Part shown: one piece after another, positions 1 through 16,203 of the stretch | Numbering within the stretch: position 1 is the first letter of the stretch | How the letters are laid out: each line of letters begins with the position of its first letter | Assembly (NCBI RefSeq): GCF_000003815.2 | Contig: NC_049982.1 | Span: 28,146,329 to 28,210,328 of the forward strand | Length of the DNA: 64,000 nucleotides | Source of the DNA: Branchiostoma floridae | Lineage: Eukaryota; Chordata; Leptocardii; Amphioxiformes; Branchiostomatidae | Direction of reading: 5' to 3' | Made by a program: the position numbers and the translations under genes | The notes under the pieces: model-generated | What the model saw: the letters and a program-made list of their open reading frames with translations, nothing else | What the model was told of the DNA's origin: nothing | Database searches by the model: none

Positions 1-3000
1 CGAACCTTTTAGCGTGACCTATGCCCTATTTAGATCCACCGTTACTTGAAAAAATAACTCAGCAAGAGCTGGTGTTACCAACTTGCTTTCGCAAAGAAAT
101 CAGACTTACACAAATCAGGTGACATTTGAGAACTTGTACACAAGAAATTAATGGTTCAAAAATTAGAATAATGCTGAGATTTGAGGAATTAACATCAACA
201 TCGCACCTCGAAAATCACTTTCATATTATCATAAAAACTGTCAATACCTTAATATCAGTCTACATGTGGAAAAATCTTTACCCGAACACAAGAAAAGTGC
301 GTAGTTACTAAGCAGGGTTTGACGCGTGTCTGTCATGTTTACTATAAACCGATCATTTTGGCTTCCCCAATGATGTCAGTATATAACTTTTAGCATCAAT
401 ACTTTTACAAGAGACGAACATGCATTCTACTACTTTCGTGACAGACCAATCTGGTAACGATTTAAGTAATAGGTCAGACTTCTGGTATATTTCGTAATGT
501 TCAGACATGCTGCTACGTTTCGTAAGCTGACTATTATTACATCATATTTCTGCCCAGAGACAGGCACCGAAAATGAACATTCCCACGGGCATATATTCGG
601 AACAGAAAACGTTTTCTTGTCTTTCATGTCTTTCAATCTATAGAGCGCATATTTTCGAAAAAAATGTGTTGCGAAAATTGCATTGGCAAAGGTGACACAA
701 CACCTGACAAACAGTATGGACAAACTAAAGTCAAGGTAACGACAGTTTGAAAGCAAAGCGAGATATCTGCAGTTACGAGTTCTACGTTAACATTGGTGTT
801 TATAGCCTCACTAAGTACCATCACCCCATCAACTAATACAGCTGTGATTTACCATGTAATAAGTGCTACTTCTCTAGCCAGGTCCGTGGTTCATCAGAGA
901 CTTGATTTCGAAGCTACAGGAACCTTCTAGAACATTCGGAACAACAGTTACGCCAGACTGTTAATAATGTGTGTGAAATATGGAGATCTTTACCATGACG
1001 GTGCAAAATGTCATCACCCATTGTTGTCAACAAAGTACTTCAGTAGTGTTCAAGAAATAAGACTACCGATGAAAAATAAAATTGCTGTCGGATATTTATC
1101 ATGTACTTTCATCGCTAAAAACGTTTCTATTTCTTACTACAGTTAATACAAGTAGTTTATGAAACAATGGTATATGTAAAATGACAATATCTAAGATAGT
1201 GTGGAAATATAAAGAAGTTATGGCTTTTTCATGTTTCAGCATAAGATACCTGCTCTTTCCCACGGATAAAACCAACACTCTCGAACCTTTAGCGTGACCT
1301 ATGCCCTACGTAGATCCACTGTTACTTGAAAAAATGCTGGTGCTACCAACTTGCTTTCGCAGAGAAGTCAGACTTACACAAGGTAACATTGCTGAACTTG
1401 TTCACAAGAAATGAATGGTTCGAAAATTCGAATAATGATGAGACTTGAGGAATTAACATCAATATCGAAAATCACTTTCATATTATTTAAATTAAATCAA
1501 ATTATCATAAAACTGTCAGTACCTCAATATCAGTCTACATGTGGACATATTTTTATCCGAATACAAGCTTAAGAATAATGTGTAGTTACTAAGCAGGGTC
1601 TGACACGTGTCTGTCAAGTTTACTATTAACCGATCCTTTTGGCGTCCCCAATGATGTCAGTATATAACTTTTAACGTTAATACTTTTAAAAGAGACGAGC
1701 GTGCCTTCTAATACTTTAATGAATGTACGTAACTATGTTGTCATTTTAGAACTTTAACAACTTTTAAAAAGAAACCAACATGCATTCTACTACTTTTCCA
1801 ATCTGGTAATTATCGAATATCCATGGTAAATTCATAGGTCAGGCTCTTTGCATATTTCGCAATGTTCAGACATGGGGTGAGGTTTCATAAGATGACTATT
1901 GCATCAGAAATCTGCCCAGAGACAGGCACCAAAAATGAATATTCCCACGGGCATATATGAGGGACAGATGGTGTTTTCTTCTCTTGCATGTCTTTTCAGC
2001 TATAAACTATATGCCGCTTTTAAATGGGCATTGCGAAAATTGCATCGTTAAAGGTAACACATTCACTGACAAACAGCACGGAAAACCTAATCTTTTTAGT
2101 AAAGGTAACGATAGTTTGAAAGCCCATCAAGTATCTGCAAGTACGAGTACTGAGTTACAAAATGGTGTTTATAGCCTCGCTAAGTACCCACATCTCATCG
2201 GCCATTACTGCATTGATTCAATAGCTTAGTACTACTTCACCAGCCAAGTCCGTGGTCCATCAGAGACTTGATTTCGAGGCTACAGTAGTCTTCTAGAACA
2301 TTCGGAACAACACTTACGTCAGTCTGTTGATATTGTGTGTGAAATATGGGGCTATCTTTACCCTGACGGTGCAAAATGTTACATCAATCACAGGTGTCCA
2401 CAAAGTACTCCAAAAGTGTTCAAGCTGGCCTAGAATCAAAGACTACATAAACTGCCTATGAAAAACAAAATGGCTCTCGGGTATCTATCTCTATTATGTT
2501 ATTCATCGCTAAAACGTTTTTACTTCTTACTAACGTAATAGTATATTCTCGTAGTTTATGAAACAACGGTATATGTAAGGCAATATCTAATATGCTGTGG
2601 AAATGTAAAGAAGCTGTGGCTTTTTCATGTTTTCAGCATAAGATACCTGCTCTTTCCCACGGATGAAACCAACCCTCTCGGACCTTTCATCAGCGTGACC
2701 TTGTTAGTTGAAAAAATGCTGGTGCTACTAACTTGCTTTCGCAAATAGGTCAGGCTTACACCAATCAGGTAACATTGCGGAACTTGTACACAAGAAATAA
2801 ATGGTTCAAAAATTCGAATAATGATGAGACTTGAGGAATTAACATCAACATCGCACCTCGAAAATCACTTTCATATTATCATAAAAACTGTCAATACCTT
2901 AATATCAGTCTACATGAGAAAAAATCTTTACCCGAACACAAGAAAAATGCGTAGTTACTAAGCAGGGTTTGACGCGTGTCTGTCATGTTTACTATAAACC

Positions 3001-5650
3001 GATCATTTTGGCGTCCCCAATGATGTCAGTATATAACTTTTAGCATCAATACTTTTAAAAGAGACGAACATGCATTCTACTACTTTCGTGACAGACCAAT
3101 CTGGTAACGATTTAAGTAATAGGTCAGACTTCTGGTATATTTCGTAATGTTCAGACATGCTGCTACGTTTCGTAAGCTGACTATTATTATTACATCATAT
3201 TTCTGCCCAGAGACAGGCACCGAAAATGAACATTCCCACGGGCATATATTCGGGACAGAAAACGTTTTCTTGTCTTTCATGTCTTTCAATCTATAGAGCG
3301 CATATTTTCGAAAAAAATGTGTTGCGAAAATTGCATTGGCAAAGGTGACACAACACCTGACAAACAGTATGGACAAACTAAAGTAAAGGTAACGACAGTT
3401 TGAAAGCAAAGCGAGATATCTGCAGTTACGAGTTCTACGTTAACATTGGTGTTTATAGCCTCACTAAGTACCATCACCCCATCAACTAATACAGCTGTGA
3501 TTTACCATATAATAAGCGCTACTTCTCTAGCCAGGTCCGTGGTCCAACGGAGACTTGATTTCGAGGCTACAGTATCCTTCTAGAACGTCAGCTGTAGATA
3601 TTCTGTGTGAAATTTGGGGCTATATTCACCATAACGGTGCAAAATGTTATCACCCAAGAGGTGTCGATCAAGTACTCCAAAAGTGTTCAAGCTGGCCTAA
3701 AATCAAAGACAACATAAACTGCGCATGAAAACCAGAATGACTCTCTTCTTTGTCTTGTTATCCCATCTGTAAAAGCATTTTTATTTCTTAAGTATCTACA
3801 CTTAGTCCATGTAACAACGGTACATATTAGACGGCAATCTGTAAGGTGATATAGAAATGTACGGAAATTGTCAACTTCTCATGCTATCAGCCAGTGTCAG
3901 CAAAAGTTTCCAGGTTTTTCTCACAGACTAAATCAGCCCTCCGGAACCTTTTAGCGTGACCTATGCTCTACTTAGATCCCCTGTCAATTAAAAAAACAGC
4001 AACTCAGATATAGCTGGCGTTACCGAAAGTAAACTACTTATATGAATGACTAACCCGACAAAAGTTAAATCTCCACAGTAAAGTCAAAGATCAGGCTTTT
4101 AGTAAATATCGTAATGTTTGGACGTGTTTCATTTCGAATGATGGATATTATTGCATCAGACTTCTGCCCAGATACAGGCACCGACAATGAACATTCTCAC
4201 AGGCATTAAAAACAGACGATGTCGATGTTTCCTTATCCTGCATCTCCTCACAGCTATGAATCCTAGATAGTGCACGTTTTTTTCAAAATGCGAGTTTTGA
4301 AGGAGGCATTGACATAGACAAAGCAACCCCTGACAGTAAGCGCGGAAAACATAACCTTATCATTTAAGTTAACAGCAGTTTGCTATAGCCCAGCATGGAA
4401 CCTGCACGTACAAGCAGTACTTTAAAATTGTGTTTATAGCCTCGCTAAGTACGCAATACACTATCTAATAGGTACTACTTCACTAGCCAGGTCTGTAGTC
4501 CTTCAGAGACTTGATTTCGAGGCTACGGTAGCCTTCCGGAACATTCGGAACAACACTATCTTGTCGCGAAGATCACTTTCATATTATCATAAAATTGTCA
4601 TCACTTCCATATAAGTCTACAAGTGAATAAAACCTACACATGGACATGACAATGATGCGTAGCTACTGGGAAGGGTTTGGCATGTGTCTAGCCTTGTTCA
4701 TTATTAATCGTTCATGTTTACTCGCCAATGTACGTATGTTATCATTTTAGAACTTTAACAACTTTCAAAAAACATGCATTTTACTACTTTTTCAATCCGG
4801 TAATAATTGAATATCCAGAGTAAATTCATAGGTCAGACTCTTTGCATATTTCGCAATGTTCAGACATGGGGTGAGGTTTCGTAAGATGGCTATTGCATCA
4901 GAAATCTGCCCAGAGACAGGCACCGAAAATGAATATTCCCACGGGCATATATGAGGGACAGATGGTGTTTTCTTCTCTTGCATGTCTTTTCAGCTATAAA
5001 CTATATGCCGCTTTTAAATGGGCGTTGCGAAAATTGCATTGTTAAAGGTAACACATTCACTGACAAACAGCACGGAAAACCTAATCTTTTTAGTAAAGGT
5101 AACGATAGTTGAAAGCCCAGCAAGTATCTGCAAGTACGAGTACTGCGTTACAAAATGGTATTTATAGCCTCGCTAAGTACCCACATCTCATTGGCCATTA
5201 CTGCATTGATTCAATATCTTAGTACTACTTCACCAGCCAAGTCCGTGGTCCATCAGAGACTTGATTTCGAGGCCAGTTAAGTCTTCTAGAACATTCGGAA
5301 CAACACTTACGTCAGCCTGTTATATTGTGTGTAAAATATGGGGATATCTTAACCATGACGGTGCAAATTTAATCACCAGTAGGAGTCTACAAAGTGCTCC
5401 AAAAGTACTCAAGCTGGCCGAGAATCAAAGACTACATAAACTGGATATGAAAAACTCTCGGATATTCATCATATCATTCCATCGCTAAAATGTTTTAGTT
5501 CTTGATATAATAAATACTCATAGTTTTCTTAACGATATATAAGTCTTGTTCGATGAAAGCTTGGAAATGTGAGAAAAGTTTAGTGAGTTTTTGTGGTCTA
5601 AGCATATATTGCAACACCCCAATCGAACCCTGAAATCTTTTAACCTGGCC
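1..5650. repeat. Higher-order tandem repeat, about 1.3-kb units
   Basis: Units begin with a gaacctttt-agcgtgacc-tatgcccta block near 1, 1281, 2680 (degenerate) and 3942, with a faint copy near 5632. Units 1 and 3 are nearly identical over about 750 bp (offset 2650). Units 2 and 4 resemble each other most, so the array behaves as a dimeric higher-order repeat. Every unit holds a short core (near 551, 1914, 3204, 4150, 4905 and 5860) with ctgcccagagacaggcacc followed by cattcccacggg. Read on the minus strand, the core of units 1 and 3 gives SVPNICPWECSFSVPVSGQ, with variants elsewhere. The frames break within about 110 codons and no exon structure is visible. Most likely a local satellite or a decayed amplified exon. 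Confidence 0.8.
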
Positions 5651-6684
5651 CATATGCTACTTGGATCCACTATTACTTCTAAACATCAAAACTCAAAAAT
5701 AGCTGTTTTTACTACATATATACATCGCTATGTGTTTGACATGTGGTTAAGTTTCCTAAGATGACCATCGCATCATTACAGATTGAAAAAAATTCGATCA
5801 GCAAGATTTATGATTTTGGACAGGCAGTTACGTTTCCTAACTATGACCTCATATTCAAAAATCTGCCCAGAGACAGGGACCAAAAATTGACATTCCCACG
5901 AGGATTGAGGACAGGGTATGCTTTCATAATGTTGTCTTTCTAGCTAAGAATCACAGAGAGCACACGTTTTACGTAATGTGAATTGTTATCGGTTCCAACC
6001 ACTTTTCTTAAAAGGGGAGCTTCCAATGCTAAGATACGACTAACTTCTTGGAACTCGATCCCGAAGAAGTACACCTTATAAAACATAAAACTACCAGCAG
6101 GAACATTTACTTTTCTCACATTTGAATTCAAATTTAGATTTCTGGAATATGAACTTTAAAGAAAGGGAAGGAAAACTAACTCCCCTCTCTACAGCCCACA
6201 TTGGTCTGTGCCAAATCCACTACTTGGTGGAATCTTTCCAATCGAGTCATACCGTTCTGGACAGAGGAGGAGACGAGACTAGAACTGACTTTTCTAGAAA
6301 TTTCTTTTGAGGTATGTACAATCGGGCACTTATGGTTTTTGTTTTTCAAATTGCAAATCTGTAATTCCTTTCTACTTTGAAAATGTTTCAACAGTTTGAA
6401 TGTGTAGCTCATTCAATATTGAAGAGGAGAAAGGGACTTGAGAAATCAGCCGGCACTCGAAAAACTGTGTAGACAGGGTCTTGCTCTTGGTCGGACAGGG
6501 GGTGGGGCGAGGGAGAACAGTTTGGCTAGTCTACCTGTGAATTTGCATGGGTAGAATTGACATTTTCTGGCTAAGCAAAGGACACAGAAGACGGGGTCCG
6601 TTATAACTAGGACAATAGCAATCGCTGCCTCTAGTGTGGACATTTCGGTTTGACGAATACTAACTGTAGTTGTATTTATTTCAG
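5650..6684. other. Spacer upstream of the helical-repeat gene
   Basis: A degenerate last copy of the left-hand repeat core lies at about 5745-5945. The rest has no recognisable coding region. It ends at a good splice acceptor, tgtatttatttcag at 6671-6684, which probably joins the 34-base 5' leader (6685-6718) of the next gene to an unseen upstream exon. Confidence 0.5.
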
Positions 6685-6718
6685 GTTTTTGGCCAATACG
6701 AGTGAAGACTGAGTCACC

Positions 6719-9700
6719 ATGTCATTTCGACACATCGCGACACTTGCCGTGCTCCTTGCAGTCGTCATCGCAGCTGAAGGTGAGTTGTTGTTGCTGATTT
6801 GTTCTTCGGCGTGTCTGCGCGCTCCAAAATCGGTCGGATTCCCTACGAGTTCGTACGGCGGCGGTACTTACCACTTACGGATCCCCAAAGATTGCCCACG
6901 TTTTGGCACGTAGACAGCACGTATTTGCACGTGCGGCGGTTTGTGCCCATAGCTTAATTTGGTTTGTAAGTTTACAGGCGAGAGTTTTTTCTTCGTTTCT
7001 TTTGTAAATCAACATATTTACGGTTTGTTGTTCTAAACTGTTGTTTATTTGCTGTTTATTAGAAGCGCTAGCAGAAAATAAGCTGTTTTGCACAAGTCTG
7101 TGATGTACTAAGTTATAGGCCCTCCGGCAGTATCCAGTACTTTAGTGCGTGTGTTTTTTTCTTCTGTAGAACAAAAACTGTAGGATAGTGTACAGCATAA
7201 CGAACAATATTTTTACTGTTTTCTCCAGGACGCCCCAAGGCCGACGATGACTTTGCTGCTGCCAAGAAACGTGCTGCCAAAGCTGAATCGGACCAGCTCA
7301 GCAAAGCTAATGAATTGCCCAAGGTCAGTCTATCATTTTAAAAAATCATGTCAGCCCTGTATCTTGAACTGTAATTTTGGAATCTAAAAACTTTAGTTCT
7401 AAGTTGTCCACACTGTTCCGGTCTTTTTTCTTTCTTTATATGGATCGTAGCAGTACAATACAGAATGGTGCACTGGGTAAAGGAATGCTGAGGTCATACA
7501 TCCACAACACTAAAACACATTTACAATGTACTTCTCCACCGGAAGTCTATTCCTTTTATTTGCTCATGTCTTGCTATCCACTCAATAAATCAATTTGGAC
7601 AGCTCCCTGCTGAGGTATAGTTTGTGCAAGGGAAAGGAAAACTAATATGATCATGATCTCGTTGTAGGTGGCCCCGGCCGAGTACGAAAAAGTGGTGAAC
7701 AAGGAAGCCCGCGTAGGTATTGACCAGGCAGGATCGAGGGGCATTGTGTTCATCCCCGACTACAGTGATAGCATTGGATCAGAGGCCAGGGCAAATACTG
7801 ATGAAATCAGCCAGGTATGCCCTACCAAAGCATACTCAACAGCTTTAGACCAATTTCTTAGCAGTACATGTGATAATCGCAGCAGTACAATACAATATGG
7901 TGCACTGAAATCACTTTACAATACAATTTCCACTATTGTTACATTTCTTAGTAGTAGATGTGATACTTCCTAACTGTGAAAGTTGCATGTTTTTCCAGTA
8001 ATGTTTAAAGTGTGTGAATGACAAGAGTTTTGTACCTGATATCCTTTAACTGTGGCAGTACTGACCATTCTGTACAAACTTGCCGACAGGTGAGGGACAA
8101 GCTGTACGAACAGGCTGTAAAAGACTTCAAAGAGCAACAGGCCGCTGAAATGACTGCCCTGGTGGAAGACCCGCACCGCCAATTTGTCAGTCCTATATCT
8201 TGTACTTTTAAATTAACAGCTGTAGTTCTATTTCTTAGTAGTACATATGATACTTCCTAACTGTGAAAGTTGCATTTGTTTAGTTCTGTGTAGACTCGAA
8301 TTCTTCTAAGAGTCTAAGACATCATAATTTCTTCGTATAATGTTTAAAGTGTGTCCATGAGGAGAGTTATGTACCTGATATCCTTTTACTGTGGCAGTAC
8401 TGACTCTTTTCTACAAACTTGCCTACAGGTGAGGGACATGCTGTACAGTCAGGCTGTAGAGGGATTCGAAGCGCAACTGGCCGCTAAAATGACTGCCCGG
8501 GTGGAAGACCTGGAGCGCCAATTTGTCAGTCCTATATCTTGTACTTTTAAATTAACAGCTGTAGTTCCATTTCTTAGTAGTACAAGTGATACGTTTGAAC
8601 TGTAAAAGTAGCATTTTTTTTGGATCTGTATAAATTTGAATTATTCTAAGAGTAGTCTAAATCAAAGACATCATAATTTCTTCCGTTAATGTTTTAAGTG
8701 TGTCCATGAGGAGAGGTTTGAACCTGATATCCTTTAACTGTGGCAGTACTATAAACCTTCTGTACAAACTTGCCTACAGGACAGGGCCGAGCTGTACCTT
8801 CTGGCTGGAGAACCCTTCAAAGTGCTGGCCGCTGAAACGGCTGCCCGGGTGGAAGAAATGGAGCGCTACCCATCTGTCAGTCCTATATCTTGTCCTTTAA
8901 CAGCTGTAGTTCCATTTTAGTAGTACATGTGATACTTTTAAACTGTAAAAGTTGCATTTTTTGTTCTCTATAGACTTGAATTATTCTAAGAGGAGTCTTA
9001 ATCAAAGACATCATAATTACTTCCAGTAATGTTTAAAGTGTGTGCACGAGGAGAGTTTTGTACCTGATATCCTTTAACTGTGGCAGTACTGACCCTTCTG
9101 TACAAACTTGCCTACAGGTGAGGGACGAGCTTTACAAGCAGGCTGGAAAAGACTTCAAAGAGCTTGAGGCCTCTAAAATGACTGCCCGGGTGGAAGACCC
9201 GGACCGCCAATTTGTCAGTCCTATATCTTGTACTTTTGATTAACACCTGTAGTTCTATTTCTTACTAGTACAAGTGATACTTTTAAACTGTAAAAGTTGC
9301 ATTTTTTGTTCTGTAGAGACTTGAATTTTTCTAAGAGGAGTCTTATTCAAAGGCATTATAATTACTTTCTGCAATGTTTAAAATGTGTGCATGAGGAGAG
9401 TTTTGTACCTGATATCCTTTTACTTTGGCTGTACTGACTCTTCTGTACAATTACCTACAGGTGAGGGACATGCTGTACCGTCAGGCTGTAGGAGAATTCG
9501 CCGCTGAAATGGCTGCCCAGGTGATCGAAGCACGGGAGTTGTCAAAGGCGGGTGAGGTTCTCATGGCTCGCGCCCTGTCGCATGTAAGTCCCTGCCCCAT
9601 CTTCTTACTTCAGTGCAATAGCCGCATGTGTCCGATGCTTCTTCTGTCTGCGCTTAAGTATTCCTTTATGTTGATTCCATTCTAGACGTTTAAGATGTAA

Positions 9701-10568
9701 TAATTTGTTCAGTTTTTGTGTGCATGTGTGTGCATTAGGGGAGTTTCGAACCTGTTATATCCTTTTACTGTGGCAGTACTGACCCTTCTGTACAAACTTG
9801 CCTACAGGACATTGCCGTCAGGCTGTGGAAACATTCGCCGCTGAAAATGCCTGGCCTCATTGGAGCACGGGAGGTGTCAAAGGGGGATGAATTTCTCAAG
9901 GCTCGCGCCCTGTCGCATGTAAGTCCCTGCCTCATCTTCTTACTTCAGTGCAATAGCCGCATGTGTCCGTTGCTTCTTCTGTCTGCACTTAAGTATTCCT
10001 GTATTTTGATTCCCTTGTAGATATTTAAGATGTAATAGTTTGTTCAGTTTTTGTGTGCATGTGTGCATTAGGGGAGTTTCGAAAGCTGTTGTGCTTTTAA
10101 TGTAGCAGTACTGACCCTTCTGTACAAACTTGCCTACAGGTGAGGAGCGAGCTGCCCCATTTGGCTGAAGACGACTACAAGCGCAAAGAGCAGGAGGTCG
10201 CTGATAAGCCGGAAGCCCGGTCGATAGATTGTAAGTCCCAACCCGTTTTTTTTACTGTAGTCCAATAGCCGTATGTGTTCGTTGCTTTTTCTCTGTCCAC
10301 TCTTAAGTATTCCTGTACGTGGATACCATTATGCACATTTAAGATCATACCACTGATATGATTTAATTCAATACGTTTCTGTTAGAATTATTTCATACTT
10401 TTCTGTTCAGTTCATTTTTGTTCATTTTCATATGAATATATCAAAGTATATATGTATATTTAGGCATTGTTAGCTCGAATAATTGTTTTAACTGTAAATT
10501 AATTGTTGTTTCCTTTGAATTTTTGTAACTGACGGATGTTTTTCTTTCTTTTCCCAGATGAGGAGTAG
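6719..10568 (+). CDS. Secreted helix-rich protein with exon-encoded 32-residue repeats
   Basis: Eleven coding exons: 6719-6779, 7229-7323, 7668-7814, 8090-8185, 8429-8524, 8780-8875, 9118-9213, 9461-9583, 9808-9918, 10140-10230 and 10558-10568. All junctions are GT-AG and phases agree, giving 1023 nt and 340 residues. The start at 6719 follows gtcacc and opens a signal peptide (ATLAVLLAVVIAA). Exons 2-3 encode a Lys/Ala/Glu-rich region. Exons 4-10 are homologous phase 0-0 modules with consensus V-R-D-x-L-Y-x-Q-A...M-T-A-R-V-E-D-P-x-R-Q-F, strongly helical and charged, with no cysteine. Exon 9 carries compensating indels that shift frame and return. The protein ends D-Y-E-E. No known domain was recognised. 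A secreted structural or matrix role is only a guess. The gene model is well supported; the function is unknown. Confidence 0.85.
7930..10230 (+). repeat. Seven tandem exon-intron units of about 340 bp
   Basis: Acceptor sites sit at 8089, 8428, 8779, 9117, 9460, 9807 and 10139, so successive units are 339, 351, 338, 343, 347 and 332 bp long. Intron sequence is conserved as well as exon sequence, for example the stretch gtacctgatatcctttaactgtggcagtactgac before each acceptor. This points to recent unequal duplication or ongoing gene conversion. The last three units have drifted in length (123, 111 and 91 nt exons), whereas the first four exons are all exactly 96 nt. Confidence 0.9.
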
Positions 10569-10881
10569 CTCCTGTGATGGCGCCTCGTGCCGCCAGAGAA
10601 CCACCATCTACCTCGCCTTCGTGCTAACACTGCATCACGTGACAGGCTACATCAACCAATCACCGCCCTTCATCGCAACACATAAATAACAACAACATGA
10701 CAGTACATGTAATCCACGTCTATATAGCCGTAACGATCTCAAATATCATCCGCCATTGTTGTAATACTGCTGAATCAATTGTGTGGGTTTTTTTTATCTT
10801 TATACGCATACAAGTTTCTTTTCGTGTATGGCATTTTATCTGATACAGAAATTATATGGCTTGTTAAGTTGAATTTCAGTT

Positions 10882-10887
10882 AATAAA
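10882..10887 (+). promoter_or_regulatory. Polyadenylation signal of the helical-repeat gene
   Basis: AATAAA lies 314 bases after the stop codon and is followed within 20-40 bases by a GT-rich stretch (tgtgtgttggtttgt). That is the usual vertebrate-like cleavage layout. Confidence 0.75.
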
Positions 10888-10899
10888 CAAAGATGTGTG

Positions 10900-12640
10900 G
10901 TCAACATGTGTGTTGGTTTGTACTTTTTGTAACTTAGCTTAGTTAGAATTTGAAAGTTTTGATGATAATGGATTGGAAAGATTGTGGTTTTCGAAGGCCA
11001 AGGGTATCATCTTTTGAAATCTAACAGGCCAAACAGAGCAAAATACTTGTAGTAAAATAAATGACTTATTCAAAATGCAAAGAACAATAGTTTATATAAA
11101 GTATAAAGTATAGCAGTAGGTTAAAGTATAAAGTACAACCATAGGTTATATCAAGTATAAAGGATAACAATACATTAACGTTTAAGGAGAGGGTGGACTT
11201 GGTCCGGGCAAGCAGCCCGCGATGATGATGTATTTAGTATTAAGTATAAAGATAAGTTGAAGTATAACAAAAGTTTATTCAAAGCGGCCACATGCATTCA
11301 TCCTTTATTTGATAAATCTTGACATTTTTTATAATGAACTTAGAGAAAGGGCAAAATTATATTTTCATACTCTCTTAGCTTGCATTGAACTTGCAGGTCT
11401 AATACTCGTTTGGTGAATTTAGGGACCAAATAACAAAACAATGCATGTACCTACATGTATATGTGAAGAAAGCATTAAGCAAAACAGATCATGAATTAGA
11501 CACCTTTCCAAAGTTCGGCGCCATGTTGGATGCTGGCTAGTCCCCCTCTCTTTATAAATGGAAAGGTCCAAGGGTTACGTTACGTAGAACAACACAGAAT
11601 TGATGCGCGCCCCCTGGGGTCTATGACAAGGGTTGTACTACATAAAATTGTTGGAGGCTGAGTAAAATGCCTTATTTGAGAAGTAGCAAGGTATAACATT
11701 TGCCGCGTGATCAAGGAATGTGTCCATTTCTAGATGTTATAATTTGGATTGTGACGATTTCACAAGGTTCATGTATAAATGCATGGCCAGCTGCAGTTAC
11801 TTTGACGTCCGCAGATCGGCGTTTCAAAGTGGGCGTGAGAAGACGATACGCTGACAGGAATTTTAAAATATTGTGGCTTGTACCCTAAACACAAACATAT
11901 TCCTTTTCTGTATTCCTGAAGTGCACACTACTATAATTTTTCCGCGTCAAAGCCAGTCACCTTGTGGCCCTTAACTGTGGAAATATCCACAGGCCGAAAA
12001 CTGTGACCTGCTACGGTCCGAACTGAGTATTAGGCTTAAATTTACGACACCTAGCGCGTACACGATAAACTGCAGCGGTAAATCATTGCAGTTATCATTT
12101 AGGCTCAACCGAATGTATCGCTAGTATTGGGCATAGAATTTTAGATATGATAAAAAAGATTGTAGAACGATTTACCAAAATGTTCTCTACATTACTAGTA
12201 CATTTCTGTTTTTTATTGATAGAAAACGTGATACAAACAGAAGGAGCAAACACAGGTCCCATTTATGTGAACACCCAACATTTACGCACGTTATGTATAA
12301 TTAAAATCCAAATTCAAAATTAAAATCTGATTTTAAAATAACAATGTCCTATTGCATTTCAGTTTTTTATTGTCAAATTGTATCATTCTTGATCCTGTCG
12401 GCCGATATATAAACAGGGGGGGTAAAGGAAACACATTCAACATCTTTCGTCTTAGGCCTTATCAATACATCAGGGAATATACAATATTTAGAGTTAGAAA
12501 CAAAAGAATCACAATCTTAGGCTTCTGGCGTTTATATAATCATGGCTGAGGTAGATGTACATGTGAATTACATTACTTAAAATCGCTCAGCGTGTTGTCC
12601 CTTATCCCGAATAACCTCCACCAGGCCTTATTTCGGGGGC
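10900..12640. other. Intergenic region
   Basis: No gene could be supported. At about 11090-11270 the motif aaagtata recurs irregularly, a degenerate short tandem repeat. The rest is AT-rich unique-looking sequence. Confidence 0.5.
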
Positions 12641-12649
12641 AAGGATAGT

Positions 12650-12835
12650 AGATCGACTACCACTACTACTGCCACTGCCACTACAACTTCTACTGCTACT
12701 GCTACTACTACTACTACTGCTGCTGCTGCTACTACTACTACTACTAATAATAATACTTCTACTACTACGACTACTAATACTGTTGCTGCTGCTGTAACTG
12801 CTACCACTGCTACTTCTACTGCTACTGCCAGGTTT

Positions 12836-12866
<31 letters not shown>

Positions 12867-12874
12867 AACTACTA

Positions 12875-12912
<38 letters not shown>

Positions 12913-12920
12913 TCTACTAC
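12650..12920. repeat. Trinucleotide repeat (CTA)n/(CTG)n
   Basis: An interrupted microsatellite of CTA, CTG and CTT triplets. All strand-frame readings are homopolymer-like, so nothing is called as coding. It lies about 200 bases beyond the stop of the minus-strand ABCC gene, within or near its 3' UTR. Confidence 0.9.
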
Positions 12921-13124
12921 TGATTTCGCAGGAAGGTTAATATTTCAATCTAACAAAGACCTTATACTTGATATACACGCTCGTGTGACAGTGCACCACT
13001 TGCTCATATAGATTATTTAGGAGGGAGAGAAGATATGGATGGATGTCCAAAAACGCTTGAACTGCGATTCCATGAGTCAAATGCATATAGCTGTGTCTGC
13101 CTCGAAGATGGCATTCATCACGAT

Positions 13125-16203
<3,079 letters not shown>

